Source: Patescibacteria group bacterium (GTDB lineage: Bacteria > Patescibacteriota > Minisyncoccia > Minisyncoccales > CG1-02-41-26). From it: a stretch of 13,221 bases of DNA. Position 1 is the first letter of the stretch. Every line of letters begins with the position of its first letter. Positions 6,024 through 12,547 of this stretch are shown piece after piece. Under the pieces are notes generated by a model that made no database searches, was not told the origin of the DNA, and saw only the letters and a list, made by a program, of their open reading frames with translations. The translations under genes were made by a program, and so were the position numbers. The stretch lies in assembly GCA_020724125.1 (NCBI GenBank), contig DYHM01000011.1, forward strand, positions 1 to 13,221, given 5' to 3'.

Positions 6024-6223
6024 GACGTTTCTTTTATTATTAACTATTATTAAAATTGATAGAAACTTACTTTAAGTCTTTAATTTTATATTTTGAATTT
6101 ATATCCAAAAAAAAGAATAAGTCAAAAACTTGTTTCAAATAAATTTTCATTAAAATATAACAAATTTTAGAAATTTATCAAGATTGTGCGCGACAACTAC
6201 TCGCTGGGGTTGCTTTAAAAGAA

Positions 6224-6245
6224 TATCTTACAACAATAAATAATA
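6224..6245. repeat. 22-bp direct repeat, copy 2
   Basis: Differs from 5041-5062 at one base (A for G at the seventh position). See copy 1. Confidence 0.8.
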
Positions 6246-6295
6246 ATAGAAATTGTAAAAATGAAAATTTTGAATTAAGTATTTAACCAATAAAT

Positions 6296-6329
6296 TCGTA
6301 GAATTAAGGTGATCGCAGTAATTCTACGA
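6296..6329. repeat. Perfect 11-bp inverted repeat with 12-base centre
   Basis: Arms TCGTAGAATTA (6296-6306) and TAATTCTACGA (6319-6329) surround AGGTGATCGCAG. Plus-strand bases 6344-6350 form a T-run 14 bases after the stem, too far for a standard terminator. Minus-strand RNA has no U-run after it. It could be a protein-binding or recombination site, or a 3' stabilising hairpin of the surface-protein transcript. Confidence 0.85.
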
Positions 6330-6394
6330 GTCCATTTGTGGTCTTTTTTTAGATTTTTAATAAAATTTATTGAGGTTAAAATTTTATTGAAATT

Positions 6395-9300
6395 TTAGGT
6401 TTTCTTTTTTTTAATTAAAAACCATACCAAAACGCTTAATAAGGCAATTCCAAACAAAAAGAGAAGTTTTATTTTTAACGAAGGAGTGGTAGTTCCCGAG
6501 AGATTATCTGATAAAATAGCGGTTATTGAAGAATTATTATTTTTTTCTTTTTTGATGATTTCAATGTCGCTTTGGTATCTTGGTAAAATTCGATATTCTT
6601 GCCCATCTTGACTAACAATACCAATAATCTTTAACCATTCGCCTTGTTTTAGTTCTGGTTTTTTGAGGTTTGTCGTTTTTTTGAAATAAATTTTTATTTC
6701 ACCCGAACCGTCATCTAAGTAAAAATAATTTGTTTTTGATTCAACTAATTGACCCTTAACAACCACTAAGTTTCCTTCTGAGTTTTCATCAACCCCGCCT
6801 GTTTTTGTTTCTTTTGGCTGAATTGAGACTCTATGATTTAAAATTTTAATATCCTCTTTTAAGACAATCTTTATTCTTTTTTCGCCTTTGTGTTCCGCTA
6901 ATTCCCCAATAACTTCTATCCTGTCTCCGAGTTTTAAATTGGGGAAATCTTTTTTGTAAAAATAAATTTGAATTCCCGAACCTGAAAGATAAAAAATTTG
7001 TTCTCCCAAAATTCCCGGCTCAACCGAGACAACGCCTCGAATTTTAATTAAATCGCCTAAATTTTGATTTCTCGCTTGAGAAAGCGGCGTCTCTAAAAGC
7101 GCTTTCTTTTCAATTTCTGTTTTTTGCTCCGAATTTTGATTTTTTATTTCTTTTTGAGAAAACTGATTTTTTTCTCCCGGTGTCAAAATTGAAGTCCAAT
7201 ACCAATCCCCCTTTTCATCAATAGCAAAAGAATATCCCTTTTTTGGTTTTTGATAAGAAACTTCATAAAACAAATTTCCATTTGGGTCTAAAATTCTCAC
7301 TGAATCAAAATTGTTATTTAAAACAATCTTTGTTTCTTTTCGATAAAATACAATCTCTTTGCCTGGTAAAATTTTTGTTCCTTCTTTAATTCTATAAGAC
7401 CTACTTTGGCTCTTCTGATCATCTAAAAACCAACCAGATAAATCAATTTCTTCTTTTCCGTCATTAAAAATCTCAATCCATTCATCCTCATTGCTTTCTA
7501 GGGGATTGGCTAAAAATTCACTAATTAAAATCTCTGCCTTAAGATCGCTTGGCAGGATTGTTTTTTCAATCTCTAAAATTTCAATTTTTAATTCTTTAAC
7601 ATCATTATCTCCAAAAATATCTTTAACTTCTAATTTAACCTTGTGTTTACCGGCTTCTTGAAAGCTATGTTTAGTTAAAATTTCAGAACTCTTTTTTCCG
7701 TCGCCAAAATCCCAAAAATAAATTAAAGAATTTCCGTCAAGATCGTAAGAATCAGAAGCGTCAAAAATTATTTCTTCACCAACAAAAGCTTTGTTTTTAG
7801 CGAAAATAACCGCCTTTGGCGCTTGATTGGGTTCTTTTATTACATTCTTCCGATCAGGCGTAATCTGAGTTGTCCAAGCCCAATTTCCTTTTTCATTTTT
7901 AGCATAAGCGAAATCTTCTTGGACTTCGCCGCTATATTTTACAGAATCAACTAAATTATCATTTGGTTGATAAAGTTTTAAAATCTCCGAACCAAAATTA
8001 TTTAAAGGAATTTTTGTCAGCTTCCTTTTTAAAATCAAAAATCCTTTTGGAGAAATTATAGTTGAAGAAAGATTTTTTGAAGAAATAATAAATTTTATTT
8101 CTGAAGCGTCTTCTAATTTCCAACCCTCCAAATCAACCTCAAAATCATTTAAATTTTTTAATTCAATAAATTCGTTTTCCGAATCATCGCCTTTGGGATT
8201 GGGTAAAAGTTCATTGATAATAATACTAAAAGGATATTTCTTTTCTTCGAAAGAAAATTTATTTGGCCCGGCCTTGGTTGGAATAGTTGAAATTTTAAAA
8301 TCTAAATTATCCTGATTAGTGTCAAAACCATCATTTATTCTGGCGGCCGAATTGGGGTCGTAAGTTCTTGACGCATTATCTTCCTTACTTCCATCATTCC
8401 AATCACCATAAGTTACGTAATCAATAATTCTGCTATTTTTATCTCGTAAAATAATAATATCGCCTGAATTATTTAAATAACCCTTAATTTTTTCAATGAC
8501 AAAAAATCCTTGAGGAGAAATTTTCCCTGAAATTTTAGTAATTGCCCCTGAGCCTTCCTCGATTTGCCAATCATCTAAATTAATCTCTTCTTCTTTTTTA
8601 TTATATAATTCAATCCACTCTTCTTCGCTATCAATTGGATTCGAAACAAATTCGTTAATAACAATATCGGACGGCGAAAGACAATCATTGAGACAACTGC
8701 TTAAATTTTCTCCCGCTTCGCAAATGCCATTGCCGCAAACTATTTGAGGCGGGGGCTGGACTGGGGATGATTGCGCCGGACAATCATTGGGACAATTATC
8801 AGAATTTTCTCCTGACTCGCAATTTCCATTGCCGCAAACCGAATCTTTAGGTAAGGCCGGTTTTGGTTCGCTTTGAGAATTTTGAGGGGTAGGGGTCTGA
8901 ATAAAAAAATCAGAGGCATTATTATTAGTGTCTATTTTATTGCCTTGGTCGCCACCGGGTTTTCTCTGTATTGACTCTCCTTTGTTATGTTTTAGGGTTG
9001 GAGAATCTTCTTTTACATAAGAAACATCGCCCCAAGCCACAGCGTCAATTCTTCTTAATTTTGCTTCTTCTGATGATTTTGCCCGCGGATCCCAAGGGAA
9101 AATTGCTATTGAACCCATGGTATCGCTTAACTGAGATAAAACATAAGGTTGCCAGTCAGCGAATGGCAAAGCATATCCCTTTAAACCAATGAGATAAAAA
9201 CTATAAGGTGAAATTTTTGCCTTATCTGGAAACTTTTGAATTCGCCAGGGGTTATTCCAGTCCCTGGTCGAAGAAAAATAACAAAAATACCAATCCCCTA

Positions 9301-9490
9301 TTTCAATTGTCTCTGACGCAGGATTATGCAACTCAACAAACTCATCGTCTTGGATTTGGATTTCACTGATTACCGCGTAATTTGCAATTTGCGCCCTCGT
9401 TGGTCTTTCAAAAACAAAAAATAGGCCCAAAAAAATAACCAAGGCGGTAATTAAAAGTAAAATAATAATTTTTTTTATATTCAATTTCAT
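6395..9490 (-). CDS. Large secreted, membrane-anchored lamin-tail / PKD / OB-fold surface protein
   Basis: The 1031-residue protein begins with a basic N-terminus and a hydrophobic signal segment (about 5-28), with a possible cleavage at TRA-Q (33/34). Next come lamin-tail domain 1 (about 36-200), two cysteine-rich repeats CGNGxCExGEN...C...DC (218-237 and 251-270), lamin-tail 2 (about 274-400, INEFVSNP...EEWIELYN) and lamin-tail 3 (about 422-545, INELLPNP...NEFIELKN). A PKD domain follows (about 556-640; hallmark YFWDFGDG, 591-598), then lamin-tail 4 (about 652-778, ISEFLANP...DEWIEIFN), two OB-fold-like beta domains (about 803-890 and 902-980) and a C-terminal membrane helix (1006-1026) ending in KKKK. 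Topology is thus an outside body with a C-terminal anchor. Lamin-tail, PKD and OB modules suggest binding of proteins, sugars or nucleic acid at the cell surface; no catalytic motif is visible. The Cys repeats resemble Ca-binding loops. It is a single-gene transcript. Confidence 0.88.
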   Translation of the reverse strand: MKLNIKKIIILLLITALVIFLGLFFVFERPTRAQIANYAVISEIQIQDDEFVELHNPASETIEIGDWYFCYFSSTRDWNNPWRIQKFPDKAKISPYSFYLIGLKGYALPFADWQPYVLSQLSDTMGSIAIFPWDPRAKSSEEAKLRRIDAVAWGDVSYVKEDSPTLKHNKGESIQRKPGGDQGNKIDTNNNASDFFIQTPTPQNSQSEPKPALPKDSVCGNGNCESGENSDNCPNDCPAQSSPVQPPPQIVCGNGICEAGENLSSCLNDCLSPSDIVINEFVSNPIDSEEEWIELYNKKEEEINLDDWQIEEGSGAITKISGKISPQGFFVIEKIKGYLNNSGDIIILRDKNSRIIDYVTYGDWNDGSKEDNASRTYDPNSAARINDGFDTNQDNLDFKISTIPTKAGPNKFSFEEKKYPFSIIINELLPNPKGDDSENEFIELKNLNDFEVDLEGWKLEDASEIKFIISSKNLSSTIISPKGFLILKRKLTKIPLNNFGSEILKLYQPNDNLVDSVKYSGEVQEDFAYAKNEKGNWAWTTQITPDRKNVIKEPNQAPKAVIFAKNKAFVGEEIIFDASDSYDLDGNSLIYFWDFGDGKKSSEILTKHSFQEAGKHKVKLEVKDIFGDNDVKELKIEILEIEKTILPSDLKAEILISEFLANPLESNEDEWIEIFNDGKEEIDLSGWFLDDQKSQSRSYRIKEGTKILPGKEIVFYRKETKIVLNNNFDSVRILDPNGNLFYEVSYQKPKKGYSFAIDEKGDWYWTSILTPGEKNQFSQKEIKNQNSEQKTEIEKKALLETPLSQARNQNLGDLIKIRGVVSVEPGILGEQIFYLSGSGIQIYFYKKDFPNLKLGDRIEVIGELAEHKGEKRIKIVLKEDIKILNHRVSIQPKETKTGGVDENSEGNLVVVKGQLVESKTNYFYLDDGSGEIKIYFKKTTNLKKPELKQGEWLKIIGIVSQDGQEYRILPRYQSDIEIIKKEKNNNSSITAILSDNLSGTTTPSLKIKLLFLFGIALLSVLVWFLIKKKKT

Positions 9491-9531
9491 TCTAATCTTC
9501 TCTTATAAGTATATTCACATCACATTCCAAA

Positions 9532-9561
9532 ATTATACTTTCGTGGATATAATCTAAACAA
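9532..9561 (-). promoter_or_regulatory. Candidate promoter of the surface-protein gene
   Basis: Minus-strand TTGTTT (9561-9556), 18-base spacer, TATAAT (9537-9532). Transcription would start near 9525, giving a leader of about 35 nt. A second -10-like TATACT lies closer to the gene (about 9513). No strong Shine-Dalgarno precedes ATG 9490. Confidence 0.5.
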
Positions 9562-9768
9562 TGAAATATCCAAAATTAAATGAAAAACAAGGACAAAAAT
9601 TAAAAACATTATTAAAGATAATAGCAATTCTAATCAAGAAATCAAGAAAGTTCGGGCTATCTTATGACTGACAAAACAAAAAGAATAACTATTGCAAAAA
9701 GAATAAGTATTACAAAGAGAAAATCCCAAAATAGAGGTTTCTACTAATAAAAAATGATGTATTAAAAC

Positions 9769-9796
9769 ACAAAATCCAGCTTCTGCTGGATTTTGT
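9769..9796 (-). terminator. Intrinsic terminator-like hairpin
   Basis: A perfect 12-bp stem (ACAAAATCCAGC / GCTGGATTTTGT) with a 4-base loop. On the minus strand the stem's 3' side runs into TTTTGTGTTTT, so it can end the sigma/anti-sigma/coiled-coil transcript. The plus-strand tail is weaker, but the stem is symmetrical and could act both ways. Confidence 0.65.
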
Positions 9797-9824
9797 AAAA
9801 CCTAATGGAAATTTAATTAAACTA

Positions 9825-9852
9825 CCCCGCCGACGGAGCGGCGGGGATTTTT
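9825..9852. terminator. GC-rich hairpin with T-run
   Basis: An 8-bp stem CCCCGCCG / CGGCGGGG with loop ACGGAG, followed on the plus strand by ATTTTT. On the minus strand the tail is only TAGTTTAATTAAATTT. It is likely one of two stacked stops after the three-gene sigma unit, or a plus-strand stop for the short frames before it. Confidence 0.55.
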
Positions 9853-9977
9853 CCAATAAAACTTGTCAGCAGGTTAAAATAATCTTACCACTCCAAAGAT
9901 ATTTCTTGATTTTTGAATGATTATCCTAAATTTTCCGCGACCCCGAGCGCGGAGGTTCGGGAAATCTTTAAGTTATA

Positions 9978-10832
9978 TTATTCGATTGGGGCTGGAATTG
10001 TTGGCGTTGCGACCAATCCCTGTCCTTGTGTTGCGATTTGCCGGAAGATGTCGTATACATCTTTTATCTGATTTCTGATCTCATTAAGTTTTGTTCGTAT
10101 TTCGGCAAGTTTTATCTCGCTCAATTCTTGCTGATTCACCTCATTTTTGAGTTGGGCCAGCTGATCTTTGGCTGAAGCGATTTTGGCGTTGGCGTCAGCA
10201 AGCAGCGTTTCCAGCGCGGAAACATCCTTTCCCGCATTCTTTAATTCTGTAAGTTTTGCCGCAATTCTCGCGCTTCTGGCTTCAGCATTATTTAAGACCG
10301 CCTTTTCAAATCTGCCGATGTGGGCAAGGAGAAGAAGTCTACGAATTTTCACTTGCTGAACATCTTTGCGATGAGAACGTAGTCCTTCTGCTAAGTTTTT
10401 GAGTTCCTTCGCGGTTTGCGCTTCGGTAACGCGAACCTTGAACTCATTGAGTTTAACGATATCAGCGTCAATTTCAGCGATAATTGAAGACTCCAAGTCG
10501 CCGTAGATAATTTTATTTTTCATTACTCGATTTTTTACTTCCTCGCTCCTTTTAATAAGCGTATCCGCTATACGCATAAGATGGATTTTGCGTCGTTCCA
10601 AAAGTTTTTGTTCGCGAGCAGCGCCCCGACCCTCCCGGCTAGTTTTAACCTCTTCTTGTGATTGACGGAATTGCTCTCTTGCCTCGCGGAATTTGGTTAG
10701 CGCGTCCTGAAAAGAAGTGGCTGGCGCTGACGTTTCAGTAGTTTGGGCCGATACTGGAGAAATGCTCGCCATTCCCAGTATCCCAAAAACCGCTATTAAG
10801 TTGACGAGTATTAATTTTTTGATTGTGTTCAT
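9978..10832 (-). CDS. Secreted coiled-coil protein of unknown function
   Basis: I do not recognise the family. The 284-residue protein has a clear signal peptide (residues 1-29: KK at 5-6, hydrophobic core, VSA-Q cleavage site). After a short Thr/Ser/Pro linker it is almost entirely charged helix: about 42-108 (rich in Arg, Glu and Gln), 112-160 and 185-268, with heptad-like spacing of Leu, Ile and Ala typical of coiled coil. A short proline-rich tail (274-284) ends it. There are no cysteines. It is the last gene of the sigma / anti-sigma-like / coiled-coil unit, 42 bp behind its neighbour, with an AGGAGA (10847-10852) 14 nt before the ATG. The context suggests an envelope protein, perhaps the sensed or protective partner of the sigma system (inference). 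Confidence 0.75.
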   Translation of the reverse strand: MNTIKKLILVNLIAVFGILGMASISPVSAQTTETSAPATSFQDALTKFREAREQFRQSQEEVKTSREGRGAAREQKLLERRKIHLMRIADTLIKRSEEVKNRVMKNKIIYGDLESSIIAEIDADIVKLNEFKVRVTEAQTAKELKNLAEGLRSHRKDVQQVKIRRLLLLAHIGRFEKAVLNNAEARSARIAAKLTELKNAGKDVSALETLLADANAKIASAKDQLAQLKNEVNQQELSEIKLAEIRTKLNEIRNQIKDVYDIFRQIATQGQGLVATPTIPAPIE

Positions 10833-10874
10833 ATTATTTTATTTATTCTCCTAAGTTACTCGGTCTTAAAAAAA

Positions 10875-11612
10875 TTAGAAATCGGACAGAGCCGAATCAA
10901 CTTCTTTAAGACTGGTTTCTTCCGAGAAGAAGCTGTTTAATTCAGAATCAAAACCGACCGCTTTTGATTCTGTTTGGATTGAAGCAAGTCCGAAAGGATC
11001 TTGCCTTGCGGCTGACGGCGCTGATGGCGCTTGAGTCGCTGGCGCAGCCACATCGGTTGCCGCTTCTTCAAGGGCGCTGTCAACCTCGCCAAGAGCTATT
11101 TCTTCGCTTGCGTATTGATTTATTTCGGCGCCAAGATCGTTGAAGTTTTCCTGCTCTTTGACAATCTCGTTTAAACTAAAGCTTGTTGATTTTCTGCCTG
11201 TAATTCTGCCCGTAAATTGGGTGGTTATCACCGCTAACACGATAACAGCCGCAACTCCAATGGGCAGTAATATTTTCCATTTTGTGAACATAGATTCTGT
11301 TTTACTAATTACTTCTTCGGGAATAGAGGGTCGACCTTTTACTTCACCTCTATACAGATAACGCTCTGTTTCTTTATTTGTGACGTCTTCGTTTGTTGAA
11401 ATTCGGGAGATAATATTGGTTAAAATCTCTTTTTGGGGGACAATGTTTTCTTTTTCGCGATATAAAACCTCGATTACTCGAAATAATTCTCCCAATTCCT
11501 CTTTGAATTCAGGCAGTAAGTTCAAAATTTCAGGAGTAGACCTTCCTTTTTCTTGTAGTTCCAAAGCTTCGCTTAGCGCCTTTTCAAATTTTTCATTATT
11601 GTGGGTGTTCAT
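10875..11612 (-). CDS. Anti-sigma-like single-pass membrane protein
   Basis: The 245-residue protein has a cytoplasmic helical part (about 7-72, FEKALSEALELQEKGRS...LLPEFKEELGEL), a single membrane helix (about 113-131, ILLPIGVAAVIVLAVI) and an outside domain. The N-terminal pattern is common in genes following ECF sigma factors in Patescibacteria and Chloroflexi. The HxxxCxxC zinc site of classical ZAS anti-sigma factors is absent. The outer part carries two related acidic segments (about 160-184 and 221-245), each ending SEE-x2-3-L-x-EVDSAL, joined by an Ala/Pro/Ser linker (185-205). It overlaps the sigma gene by four bases (ATGA), so translation is coupled. The function as sigma inhibitor is inferred from position and topology. 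Confidence 0.75.
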   Translation of the reverse strand: MNTHNNEKFEKALSEALELQEKGRSTPEILNLLPEFKEELGELFRVIEVLYREKENIVPQKEILTNIISRISTNEDVTNKETERYLYRGEVKGRPSIPEEVISKTESMFTKWKILLPIGVAAVIVLAVITTQFTGRITGRKSTSFSLNEIVKEQENFNDLGAEINQYASEEIALGEVDSALEEAATDVAAPATQAPSAPSAARQDPFGLASIQTESKAVGFDSELNSFFSEETSLKEVDSALSDF

Positions 11613-12172
11613 ATGATTTTGGAATCTTTAAGTTGTTGCCGCAATGTTCTTAAAGCGCGACATTGAAGTTGTCGGACCGCATCCTCGGTTTTTCCAAGAA
11701 GTCCCGCAATTTCGCTATTCGGCAATTCATTGATAAATTTCATAATGATAACTTCCCGCTGATCATCGGTTAATTGTTGTATGGCTTGATGTATTGTTTT
11801 AATGGTTATGTCTTTTTCAGTCAATTCTTGAGGATTTTCTGCGGGGTCGGGCATCTCAGAAATCGCTTGTGGATCAACAGATGCGCTCTTTTTCTTTTTC
11901 CAGTGATCTATAACGGCGTTTCTAGCGACAGTGAAAAAATACGCGAGCGGAGATTTGCCTTGTTCCTGAAAACTTGAAATACTTTGGTAAACTTTCAAGA
12001 AAACATTTTGCGCTAAATCTTCTGCTTCCTCTCGGCCCTTGACCCGAAGATAGATGTAGCGAAAAACAGGAACAAAGTATAGTTCATAGAGACAGCCAAA
12101 TGCTTCAGCGTCGCCATTTTTCGCCAATTGTATCAATGTCTTGGGATCGTTTTTTGAATTATTGTCGTCCAT
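11609..12172 (-). CDS. ECF-type RNA polymerase sigma factor (sigma-70 family)
   Basis: The 187-residue protein directs RNA polymerase to a special promoter set. Region 2 (about 24-95) shows AFGCLYELYFVPVFRYIYLRV, AEDLAQNVFLKVY (50-62) and the -10-reading FFTVARNAVIDHWKKKK (79-95). A short linker leads to region 4 (about 127-182) with LTDDQREVIIMKFINELPNSEIAGLLG and the recognition helix KTEDAVRQLQCRALRTLRQQL. Regions 1 and 3 are missing, as in ECF sigmas. It is the first gene of a three-gene unit and overlaps the anti-sigma-like gene. Two 23-bp tandem repeats and a palindrome lie in its promoter region, suggesting autoregulation. No Shine-Dalgarno is seen. Confidence 0.93.
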   Translation of the reverse strand: MDDNNSKNDPKTLIQLAKNGDAEAFGCLYELYFVPVFRYIYLRVKGREEAEDLAQNVFLKVYQSISSFQEQGKSPLAYFFTVARNAVIDHWKKKKSASVDPQAISEMPDPAENPQELTEKDITIKTIHQAIQQLTDDQREVIIMKFINELPNSEIAGLLGKTEDAVRQLQCRALRTLRQQLKDSKII

Positions 12173-12180
12173 AATGTATA

Positions 12181-12226
12181 ACGATTAGTTGCGATATTTG
12201 TGAACGATTAGTTACGGTATTTGTGA
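12181..12226. repeat. Two 23-bp tandem repeats upstream of the sigma gene
   Basis: Adjacent units 12181-12203 and 12204-12226 agree at 21 of 23 bases. On the minus strand each unit contains CGYAACTAATCGT. The left unit ends eight bases before the sigma start codon. One reading places an ECF-like AAC box in the distal unit 17 bases before CGCA in the proximal unit, which would start RNA about 15 nt before the ATG. This is a hypothesis; the repeat itself is certain. Confidence 0.85.
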
Positions 12227-12242
12227 TTGTAAATTAACAATC
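12225..12242. promoter_or_regulatory. 18-bp palindrome in the sigma promoter region
   Basis: Arms GATTGT and ACAATC around AAATTA. It overlaps the end of the tandem repeats by two bases. Size and symmetry suit a dimeric repressor or activator. No regulator family can be assigned. Confidence 0.45.
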
Positions 12243-12296
12243 TCATTATCTCATAAAAACTCGTCCCTGTAAATATTTTTTAAGCGAGCGAGCAAT

Positions 12297-12331
12297 CCCG
12301 CCTAAATTTTGCTTCGCAAAACTTAAGCGGG
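12297..12331 (-). repeat. Hairpin H1 with GAA triloop
   Basis: Sixteen-base arms CCCGCCTAAATTTTGC and GCAAAACTTAAGCGGG close on three bases. The only two non-Watson-Crick positions are C/A on the plus strand but G-U pairs in minus-strand RNA, so the structure is fully paired only when read from the minus strand. The tip reads GCGAAGC, a known very stable mini-hairpin sequence. Confidence 0.8.
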
Positions 12332-12354
12332 CAAGGAAAATGTGGTTCGAACCG

Positions 12355-12389
12355 ACCCGAACAAATTTCTTTCAGAAATTTAACCGGGT
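12355..12389 (-). repeat. Hairpin H2, related to H1
   Basis: In minus-strand RNA: ACCCG, internal GUU, AAAUUUCU, loop GAA, AGAAAUUU, internal GUU, CGGGU. It shares the CCCG-x-TTAA-x-TTT...GAA...AAATTT...CGGG layout with H1 but with changed stem bases that keep pairing. A T-run follows on the plus strand (12395-12403). Confidence 0.75.
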
Positions 12390-12467
12390 AAGTATTTTTT
12401 TTTAGGTGGTTCGAAAAATTAAGGACGTTTCCGAATTTTTACTCGAAAAGAAGAAAAATAGATCTAA

Positions 12468-12520
12468 CACTATTTTCCCCTGACGCCATTTTCACTATTT
12501 CCTGATGACACTATTTTCTG
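12468..12520. repeat. Three degenerate copies of CACTATTTYC
   Basis: Copies begin at 12468, 12493 and 12509. The first two continue as CC(C)TGA(T/-)GA-like extensions. They lie just after the DUF2283 gene; function unknown. Confidence 0.7.
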
Positions 12521-12547
12521 AAAAATTAAAAGATTAAACAACAACTT

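Larger units (their letters stand above)
5999..6394. other. Intergenic stretch without a convincing gene
   Basis: Nearly 400 bases between the Clp-repeat gene and the lamin-tail gene. It holds the Clp-gene promoter (right after 5998), copy 2 of the 22-bp repeat, and the 11-bp perfect inverted repeat at 6296-6329. A plus-strand reading frame (6161-6283) has a protein-like central part but no start codon. No clear intrinsic terminator for the large surface protein is seen. Confidence 0.7.
9491..9977. other. Intergenic stretch with promoter, micro-ORFs and hairpins
   Basis: Almost 500 bases. From left to right it holds the minus-strand promoter of the surface protein; a plus-strand TATAAT (9548-9553) followed by two tiny overlapping plus-strand frames (9561-9671, 36 residues; 9664-9747, 27 residues, both very basic and without Shine-Dalgarno); the hairpins at 9769-9796 and 9825-9846; and a GC-rich palindromic patch at 9935-9961 (CCGCG/CGCGG and CCCGA/TCGGG alternatives) just after the coiled-coil gene. 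No larger gene is supported. Confidence 0.7.
12243..12547. other. Repeat-rich gap between the sigma unit and the DUF2283 gene
   Basis: No gene is supported. The gap contains two related hairpins (12297-12331, 12355-12389), the 10-bp palindrome GGTTCGAACC (12344-12353), a direct repeat GTGGTTCGAA (12342-12351 and 12406-12415), a nine-T run (12395-12403) and three copies of CACTATTTYC (from 12468). Confidence 0.75.

Noticed and set aside
6161..6283. Plus-strand frame with a protein-like core (YQDCARQLLAGVALKEYL)
   Set aside because: No start codon, no recognised family, and it runs into the 22-bp repeat; kept only as a possible gene scrap.
6296..6329. XerCD dif-like site
   Set aside because: Arms are 11 bp as in dif, but the centre is 12 bases rather than 6 and the arm sequence does not match known dif arms.
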